Shown piece after piece: positions 43,244 through 48,771 of a DNA stretch of 48,771 nucleotides. Both the position numbers and the translations under genes were made by a program. The DNA is taken from positions 1 to 48,771 of the forward strand of contig DATKPC010000070.1 of the NCBI GenBank assembly GCA_035524275.1, written 5' to 3'. Below the pieces are notes generated by a model that saw only the letters and a program-made list of their open reading frames with translations, did not search any database and was not told the DNA's origin. Each line of letters begins with the position of its first letter. Positions within the stretch are counted from its first letter, which is position 1. This stretch comes from DATKPC01 sp035524275. GTDB lineage: Bacteria; Pseudomonadota; Gammaproteobacteria; Burkholderiales; Burkholderiaceae_F.

Positions 43244-43257
43244 GGCGCCTGGCTTCG

Positions 43258-43263
43258 TATAAT
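43258..43263 (+). promoter_or_regulatory. -10 box of the pgk promoter
   Basis: A perfect TATAAT 42 bp before the pgk ATG, in the 62-bp divergent spacer to the rhomboid gene. The -35 position has only a weak match (GCGGTT at 17 bp). Confidence 0.5.
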
Positions 43264-43305
43264 GTCCGCGACCATTATCTCAACGAACATGCGAACGGGT
43301 TCCCG

Positions 43306-44505
43306 ATGAGCGTACTCACCCTGGCGTCACTCGCGCAGCAGGGCGCGCTGCGTGGCAAGCGCGTCTTCATCCGCTCCGACCTCAACGTGCCGCAGGACGA
43401 TGCGGGGAACATCACCGAGGACACCCGCATCCGGGCTTCGGTGCCGGCGATCCGCACGGCGCTCGAAGCCGGTGCCGCCGTGATGGTGACTTCCCACCTG
43501 GGTCGGCCCACCGAGGGCACGCTGAATCCGGAGGATTCGCTGGCGCCGGTCGCGAAGCGGCTCGCGGAACTGCTCGGCCGCCCGGTGCCGCTCGTCGCGA
43601 ACTGGGTCGATGGCGTCCAGGTCGCGCCGGGCGACGTCGTGCTGCTGGAGAACTGCCGCGTCAACAAGGGCGAGAAGAAGAACAGCGAGGAACTGGCGCG
43701 CAAGATGGCGCGCCTTTGCGACGTCTACGTCAACGACGCGTTCGGCACCGCGCACCGGGCCGAGGCGACGACGTACGGGCTGGCGCAGTTCGCGCCGGTG
43801 GCGTGCGCCGGGCCGCTGATGGCCGCCGAGATCGACGCGCTCGGACGGGCACTGGGCGCGCCGAAGCGCCCGCTGGTCGCGATCGTCGCCGGCTCGAAGG
43901 TGTCGACGAAGCTCACGATCCTGAACAACCTGGCGCAGAAGGTCGACCAGCTCGTCGTCGGCGGCGGAATCGCCAACACGTTCCTGCTTGCCGAGGGGTT
44001 CAAGATCGGCTCGTCGCTCGCCGAGCGCGACCTCGTGCCGGAATGCAAGAAGGTCCTGGACACGCTGGCCGCCAAGGGGGCGACGCTGCCGCTGCCGATC
44101 GACGTCGTCGTGGCGCCGGAGTTCAGCGCCTCGGCGCCGGCGACCGTGCGCCGCGCCGACGACGTTCGCGATGGCGAACTGATCCTCGACGTCGGGCCGG
44201 CCGCGACGCAGGTCCTGCTGCGGATCATCGCCGGCGCCGGGACGATCATCTGGAACGGTCCGCTCGGCGTCTTCGAATTCGACGCCTTCGCCGAGGGCAC
44301 GCGCCAGCTCGCGCTGGCGATCGCCTCGGCGACCGCCGGCGGCGCGTTCTCGCTCGCCGGCGGCGGCGACACGCTGGCGGCCATCGCCAAATACCACATC
44401 GCGGATCGCATCAGCTACATCTCGACCGGCGGCGGCGCGTTCCTCGAATTCCTCGAGGGCAAGACGCTGCCCGCGATCGAGATCCTCGAGCGGCGGGCCG
44501 CGTGA
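43306..44505 (+). CDS. pgk: phosphoglycerate kinase
   Basis: A 399-residue PGK. Substrate-binding FIRSDLNVPQDD, the segment NDAFGTAHRAEATTYG and the C-terminal nucleotide-binding GGGDTLAAIAKY and STGGGAFLEFLEGKTLPAIE are all present. Start ATG 43306; its stop overlaps the pyk start (GTGA), so the two glycolytic enzymes are translationally coupled. Confidence 0.97.
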   Translation: MSVLTLASLAQQGALRGKRVFIRSDLNVPQDDAGNITEDTRIRASVPAIRTALEAGAAVMVTSHLGRPTEGTLNPEDSLAPVAKRLAELLGRPVPLVANWVDGVQVAPGDVVLLENCRVNKGEKKNSEELARKMARLCDVYVNDAFGTAHRAEATTYGLAQFAPVACAGPLMAAEIDALGRALGAPKRPLVAIVAGSKVSTKLTILNNLAQKVDQLVVGGGIANTFLLAEGFKIGSSLAERDLVPECKKVLDTLAAKGATLPLPIDVVVAPEFSASAPATVRRADDVRDGELILDVGPAATQVLLRIIAGAGTIIWNGPLGVFEFDAFAEGTRQLALAIASATAGGAFSLAGGGDTLAAIAKYHIADRISYISTGGGAFLEFLEGKTLPAIEILERRAA

Positions 44506-45944
44506 ACGCGACGCGCAGCACCAAGATCGTCGCCACGCTCGGTCCGGCGTCCAGCAGCGCCGACGTGCTCCAGCGGATGCTCGCGGCGGGGGTCGACGTC
44601 GTGCGGCTGAATTTTTCGCACGGCAAGCCGGAGGACCATATCGGGCGCGCCAAGCTGGTGCGCGACCTCGCCCGCGGCCTCGGGCGCGAGGTCGCGATCA
44701 TGGCCGACCTGCAGGGGCCGAAGATCCGCGTCGGCAAGTTCGCCGACGGCAAGGTGGACCTCGCGCCGGAGGCGCGCTTCGTCCTCGACGCCGAATGCGA
44801 GCTCGGGGACGTCAACCGTGTCGGGCTCGACTACAAGGACCTGCCGCGTGACGTCAAGGTGGGCGACGTCCTGCTGCTCAACGACGGCCTGATCGTGCTC
44901 GACATCGAGCACGTGACGCCGACGCGCATCGAAACCGTCGTACGCATCGGCGGCGAGCTGTCGAACAACAAGGGCATCAACAAGCAGGGCGGCGGGCTGT
45001 CGGCGCCGGCCCTCACCGCGAAGGACGTCCGCGACATCGAGACCGCGATGGAGCTCGGCGCCGACTTCGTCGCGGTGTCGTTCGTGCGCAACCGGACCGA
45101 CGTCGAGATGGCGCGCCAGCTCGCGAACATCGCCGGCGAGCGCTTCGGGCACAAGCCGCAGATCATCGCGAAGATCGAGCGCGCGGAGGCGATCCCGGCG
45201 CTGCCCGACATCCTGCAGGCCGCCGACGGCGTGATGGTCGCTCGCGGCGACCTCGCGGTCGAGGTCGGCAACGCCGCCGTCCCGGCGCTGCAGAAGCGGA
45301 TGATCCGGATGGCGCGCGACGCCAACAAGCTCGCGATCACCGCGACCCAGATGATGGAATCGATGATCGTCAACGCGATCCCGACGCGCGCCGAGGTGAG
45401 CGACGTGGCCAACGCGGTCCTCGACGGCACCGACGCGGTGATGTTGTCGGCCGAGACGGCGGCCGGAAAGCATCCGGTCGAGGTCGTCGAGACGATGGCG
45501 GCCGTCGTCGCCGAGGCCGATCGTTCGGAGACCGTCAAGCTGGACCGCGAGTTCCTCGACCAGACGTTCATCCGCGTCGACCAGTCGATCGCCTACGGGG
45601 CGCTGTTCACCGGGTACCACCTGCGCTGCAAGGCGATCTGCGCGCTGACCGAGTCCGGGTCGACGGCGCTGTGGATGAGCCGGCACGACATCAACATGCC
45701 GATCTTCGCGCTGACGCAGACCGTCGCGACGCAGCGGCGGCTGGCGCTTTACCGCAACGTCTTCCCGGTGTTCTTCCCGATGCCGGTGGATCGCGAGACG
45801 GCGCTGGCGACGGCCGAGCAGATCCTCGTCGACCAGGGCCGCGTCTCGCGCGGCGATCTCATCGTCATCACCTGCGGCGAACCGATGGGCCAGCCGGGCG
45901 GCACGAACTCGCTCACCATCGTCCACGTCGGCCAGCGCGCGTAG
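44502..45944 (+). CDS. pyk: pyruvate kinase
   Basis: A 480-residue PK with TKIVATLGPASSS, NFSHGKPEDH, MADLQGPKIRVG, KIERAEAI and the catalytic metal loop MVARGDLAVEV. DGTDAVMLSAETAAGKHP follows. The C-terminal allosteric domain is complete. GTG 44502 overlaps the pgk stop. Confidence 0.97.
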   Translation: MNATRSTKIVATLGPASSSADVLQRMLAAGVDVVRLNFSHGKPEDHIGRAKLVRDLARGLGREVAIMADLQGPKIRVGKFADGKVDLAPEARFVLDAECELGDVNRVGLDYKDLPRDVKVGDVLLLNDGLIVLDIEHVTPTRIETVVRIGGELSNNKGINKQGGGLSAPALTAKDVRDIETAMELGADFVAVSFVRNRTDVEMARQLANIAGERFGHKPQIIAKIERAEAIPALPDILQAADGVMVARGDLAVEVGNAAVPALQKRMIRMARDANKLAITATQMMESMIVNAIPTRAEVSDVANAVLDGTDAVMLSAETAAGKHPVEVVETMAAVVAEADRSETVKLDREFLDQTFIRVDQSIAYGALFTGYHLRCKAICALTESGSTALWMSRHDINMPIFALTQTVATQRRLALYRNVFPVFFPMPVDRETALATAEQILVDQGRVSRGDLIVITCGEPMGQPGGTNSLTIVHVGQRA

Positions 45945-45948
45945 GCCC

Positions 45949-47424
45949 GTGTCGCGCAGGTGGGCGCTCGCGTCGTGCTGCGCGCTCGGCGCCGCGGCCT
46001 GGCTCGCGTCCTGCGGCACGACGCTGCCGGAGTTTCCGCGGCGCTCGCCGCTCGGCGCGATCGAACCGTCCGGGACGGCCGCGGTCGTCGCTCCGGTGGC
46101 GCCGGACCGCCTCGGCCCGTCCTACGCCTCGGTGCAGGCCCGGCGCGCGGTCGGCGAACGGGTCGCCGACCTCATCGAGCGGGATTTCTACGATCCGTTC
46201 CTGAACGGCGTCGATTGGATCGCGGCGCGCGAACGGGCGGTGGAACGCGTCGCCGCGGCGCAGGACGACCAGGCCGTCTACGCGGCACTGAAGGATCTCG
46301 CCGCCGCGGTCCATGACACCCATACGGTCGTGCTGACGCCGCGCGAGGTGGCCGACGGACGCGCCTTCGTCTCGTTGCGTACCGGGGCGCAGCTGGCCGC
46401 CGTCGACGACGGCATCGCGGTCGTCGATGTCGAGGCCGGGTCGCCGGCGCAGCGCGCCGGCGTGCGGCGCGGCGACGCCGTGCTCGCGCTGGACGGCCAT
46501 CGGCTGGATGCGCGGTTCTTCGCCGCCCCGCCGCCGCCGGATCCGGACGACGTCCGCAGCGCGCCGGCGGAACCGGGCGAAGCGGCGCGCTGGCGCCGGA
46601 TGCGAGCGGTCGCTGCGCTGCTGCAGCGCCGGCCGGATGCCGTGCCCGCGCCCCGCACCTTCGAGCTGGCTTCGGCCGACGGCGAGGTCCGGCGCGTCAC
46701 GCTGGCGGCCGAGCGCAGCGAGCGGCCGTTTCACGTCGGTAGCGGCCGGCTCGACGATGGCATCGCGTGGGTGCGGATCGACCGCTACCAGGCCCAGCTG
46801 CGACCCGAGATCGCGCGGGCGCTGGACGCGGCGGCGGCGGCGCCGGCGCTGGTGCTGGATCTGCGCGGCAATGGCGGCGGATCCTTCGACCTTTACCGCG
46901 ACGTCGCCGGGCGCCTGATGCCGGAACGGCGCCTGGCGCTGTACCTGCTGCGGCGTCGCGCGCCCGGAGCGAAGCAGACGACGGTGACCGAACTGCGCCT
47001 CGGCGGCGCACGCGATGCGCTGGGGCAGCCGCTGGCGATCCTGATCGATGCACGGACCGCGAGCGCCGCGGAGCTGACCGCCGTCACGCTGGCGGAAACC
47101 CGCGGGGCGCTTCTCGTCGGGCAGGCGAGTTGCGGGTGCGCCGTCGGCGTCCAGACGGAGTATGTTCTGCCTGACGGCGGCGCGTTGCGCGTCGCCGAGA
47201 TCGGCTTCCGGAGCACACGCGGGCGCCGCATCGAAGGCGAGCCGCTGGCGCCTCAGATCGTCGCCGAGCCGACGCTGCAGGACATCCGCACCGGGCGCGA
47301 TGTCGCGCTGGACGAAGCGGTGCGGCTGCTGCGCGCGCGCCTCGCGGGAGCCGTCGCCGATGGGCGGCGGGGCGGCACCGCCTCGGCGGACGGCGTTTCC
47401 GCCGCCGGAGCAAAGATTCCTTAA
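45949..47424 (+). CDS. S41-family protease-like lipoprotein with PDZ domain
   Basis: A 491-residue lipoprotein (lipobox LASC, Cys22). Order: an N-terminal helical part with DTHTVVL, a PDZ domain (about 140-250, VVDVEAGSPAQRAGVRRGDAVL) and an S41 core (about 265-460). The nucleophile Ser372 is in ARTASAAELT. Where C-terminal processing proteases have GKG with the general-base Lys, this protein has CGCAVG, so the Ser-Lys dyad is missing. It may use a His/Ser/Glu set as in S41B, or be inactive. Start GTG 45949 is 4 nt after pyk. Confidence 0.85.
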   Translation: MSRRWALASCCALGAAAWLASCGTTLPEFPRRSPLGAIEPSGTAAVVAPVAPDRLGPSYASVQARRAVGERVADLIERDFYDPFLNGVDWIAARERAVERVAAAQDDQAVYAALKDLAAAVHDTHTVVLTPREVADGRAFVSLRTGAQLAAVDDGIAVVDVEAGSPAQRAGVRRGDAVLALDGHRLDARFFAAPPPPDPDDVRSAPAEPGEAARWRRMRAVAALLQRRPDAVPAPRTFELASADGEVRRVTLAAERSERPFHVGSGRLDDGIAWVRIDRYQAQLRPEIARALDAAAAAPALVLDLRGNGGGSFDLYRDVAGRLMPERRLALYLLRRRAPGAKQTTVTELRLGGARDALGQPLAILIDARTASAAELTAVTLAETRGALLVGQASCGCAVGVQTEYVLPDGGALRVAEIGFRSTRGRRIEGEPLAPQIVAEPTLQDIRTGRDVALDEAVRLLRARLAGAVADGRRGGTASADGVSAAGAKIP

Positions 47425-47517
47425 ACTTCGTCCGTGAAGCCGCAGGATTCGCCTCCCGGGCGGGTCGCGCGCAAGGATTCCCCCCACTTTCCAAGAACCC
47501 AGCAAGGAGCCTCCCCG

Positions 47518-48582
47518 ATGCCGCTCGTTTCGATGCGCCAACTCCTCGACCACGCCGCCGAGAACGGCTATGGCGTCCCGGCCTTCAACGTCAACAACCT
47601 CGAGCAGGTCCAGGCCATCATGGAAGCGGCCGCCGACGTCGATGCGCCGGTCATCATGCAGGCCTCCGCGGGTGCGCGGAAGTACAGCGGCGAGCACTTC
47701 CTGAAGCACCTGATCCAGGCGGCGATCGAGTCGTACCCGAAGACGCCGATCGCGATGCACCAGGACCACGGGCAATCGCCGGCCGTCTGCGAATCCGCGA
47801 TCAAGCTCGGCTTCTCGTCGGTCATGATGGACGGGTCGCTCGAGGCCGACGGCAAGACGATCGCGAGCTACGACTACAACTGCGACGTCACGCGGCGCGT
47901 CGTCGACGTCGCGCACGCGCTCGGCGTCTCGGTCGAAGGCGAACTGGGCTGCCTCGGCTCGCTGGAGACGATGCGCGGCGACAAGGAGGACGGCCACGGG
48001 ACCGACGCGACGATGACGCGCGAGATGCTGCTCACCGATCCGGACCAGGCCGCGGATTTCGTCCGCCGCACCCAGCTCGACGCGCTCGCGATCGCGATCG
48101 GGACCAGCCACGGCGCGTACAAGTTCACGCGCAAGCCGACCGGCGACATCCTGGCGATCGATCGCATCAAGGAGATCCACCGCCGGATCCCGAACACGCA
48201 CCTCGTGATGCACGGCTCGTCGAGCGTCCCGCAGGAGCTGCTGGCCGAGATCCGCACGTACGGCGGCGACATGAAGGAGACGTACGGCGTCCCGGTCGAG
48301 GAGATCCAGGAAGCGATCAAGCACGGCGTGCGCAAGATCAACATCGACACCGACATCCGCCTCGCGATGACCGGCGCGGTCCGCCGGTACCTGGCGCAGA
48401 ACCCGTCGAAGTTCGATCCGCGCGACTTCCTGAAGCCCGCGCGCGAGGCGGCGCGGCTGCTGTGCAAGCAGCGCTACGAGCAATTCGGCTGCGCCGGGCA
48501 GGGCAGCCGGATCAGCGTCGTGCCGCTCGACGGGATGGCGAAGCGCTATCGCGCCGGAGACCTGGCGCAGACGGTGCAGTAG
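47518..48582 (+). CDS. fba: class II fructose-bisphosphate aldolase
   Basis: A 354-residue zinc aldolase of the longer betaproteobacterial/Calvin-type subgroup. Zinc and substrate motifs are HQDHGQSP, VEGELGCLG, GTSHGAYKF and HGSSSVP; NIDTDIRLA binds phosphate. ATG 47518 has AAGGAG 8 nt upstream. The 3' end (from 48551) is repeated in inverted orientation at the window edge. Confidence 0.97.
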   Translation: MPLVSMRQLLDHAAENGYGVPAFNVNNLEQVQAIMEAAADVDAPVIMQASAGARKYSGEHFLKHLIQAAIESYPKTPIAMHQDHGQSPAVCESAIKLGFSSVMMDGSLEADGKTIASYDYNCDVTRRVVDVAHALGVSVEGELGCLGSLETMRGDKEDGHGTDATMTREMLLTDPDQAADFVRRTQLDALAIAIGTSHGAYKFTRKPTGDILAIDRIKEIHRRIPNTHLVMHGSSSVPQELLAEIRTYGGDMKETYGVPVEEIQEAIKHGVRKINIDTDIRLAMTGAVRRYLAQNPSKFDPRDFLKPAREAARLLCKQRYEQFGCAGQGSRISVVPLDGMAKRYRAGDLAQTVQ

Positions 48583-48595
48583 CGCTGGCCTCGCG

Positions 48596-48640
48596 CCCTC
48601 TCCCCCTACCCCTCTCCCGCTTCGCGGGCGAGGGGAGCTT
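48596..48640 (+). repeat. REP-like element, copy 2
   Basis: CCCTCTCCCCCTACCCCTCT followed by the stem CCCGC-TTC-GCGGG and CGAGGGGAG, 13 nt after fba. A strong hairpin and likely transcript end. Confidence 0.85.
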
Positions 48641-48666
48641 CGTCGTCGCGAATCGAGACATTTCCC

Positions 48667-48726
48667 CAACGGCTGACGCCGGAACTCCCCTCGCCCGCGA
48701 AGCGGGAGAGGGGTAGGGGGAGAGGG
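48667..48726 (-). repeat. REP-like element, copy 3, inverted
   Basis: Same core on the minus strand, with the longer tail (TTCCGGCGTCAGCCG) also present in copy 1. The tail differs from that of copy 2, so copies 2 and 3 are distinct elements and only their cores match. Confidence 0.85.
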
Positions 48727-48771
48727 CGCGAGGCCAGCGCTACTGCACCGTCTGCGCCAGGTCTCCGGCGC

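Larger units (their letters stand above)
48551..48771. repeat. exact 87-nt inverted repeat (fold-back) reaching the window end
   Basis: Bases 48551-48637 and the reverse complement of 48685-48771 are identical by direct comparison, with a 47-nt spacer. The arms include the last 32 bases of fba, its downstream spacer and a REP-like core. The right arm ends exactly at the last base of the window. Confidence 0.97.

Noticed and set aside
45913..48669. A 918-codon minus-strand open frame opposite the S41 protease and fba.
   Set aside because: Same reason: shadow of strongly supported plus-strand genes, no domain seen.
48685..48771. A second, convergent fba gene fragment at the right edge.
   Set aside because: Identity with the first copy is exact through non-coding spacer, which points to an assembly fold-back rather than a gene duplicate.

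Overview
The window is very GC-rich, gene-dense proteobacterial chromosome. Gene order points to a betaproteobacterium, probably Burkholderiales or a relative. The supporting blocks are amgK-murU divergent from lptD-surA-pdxA-rsmA, tonB-aroE-mtgA, and pgk-pyk near a class II fba. No rRNA, tRNA, CRISPR array, integrase or transposase was seen. The organism assignment is inference from synteny and protein signatures only.

Layout. (1) 1-2855, minus strand: 5' part of ubiH, then murU and amgK (cell-wall sugar recycling). (2) 2987-8560, plus: lptD-surA-pdxA-rsmA, the classic outer-membrane biogenesis operon. (3) 8659-21345, minus: twelve tightly coupled genes that read, from the promoter side, pilin-L-E-K-B-V-C-(two unknowns)-TrbC/TraW-like-H-G. 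This is a compact F-type type IV secretion system with no relaxase, coupling protein or integrase in view. (4) 21711-24212, plus: tonB, aroE, mtgA. (5) 24266-26070, minus: a KTSC-domain protein and ubiD. (6) 26273-27295, plus: a lytic transglycosylase behind a good sigma-70 promoter, an operator-like inverted repeat and a leader that can pair with its own ribosome binding site. (7) 27296-27854: an AT-rich island with an unannotated minus-strand small RNA that has its own promoter, a rod-like fold, a C/U-rich anti-Shine-Dalgarno loop and a U7 end. (8) 27855-33606: maeB, a secreted guanyl-specific RNase with its barstar inhibitor, a YidB-like protein, rsmE, and a SpeD-SpeE fusion. (9) 33805-42519, plus: a type II secretion-like operon (F, E, PilM/N/O/P-like proteins, a TPR-secretin-cohesin-like lipoprotein, two pseudopilins), followed by a convergent rhombosortase-like rhomboid protease. 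(10) 43306-48582, plus: pgk, pyk, an S41 protease-like lipoprotein, fba.

How it fits together. Most of the window serves the envelope: LPS insertion, outer-membrane protein folding, murein synthesis, recycling and cleavage, TonB, and two trans-envelope secretion machines. Glycolysis and polyamine or ubiquinone synthesis fill the rest. The most unusual items are the relaxase-less F-type system, the small RNA, the switch-like leader of the transglycosylase, and an exact 87-nt fold-back at the right edge. The fold-back copies the end of fba in inverted orientation and is most simply a contig-end assembly artefact seeded by a REP-like repeat. Translation starts in this genome often use GTG or TTG overlapping the upstream stop (ATGA, GTGA, TTGA), and I used those overlaps to choose starts.
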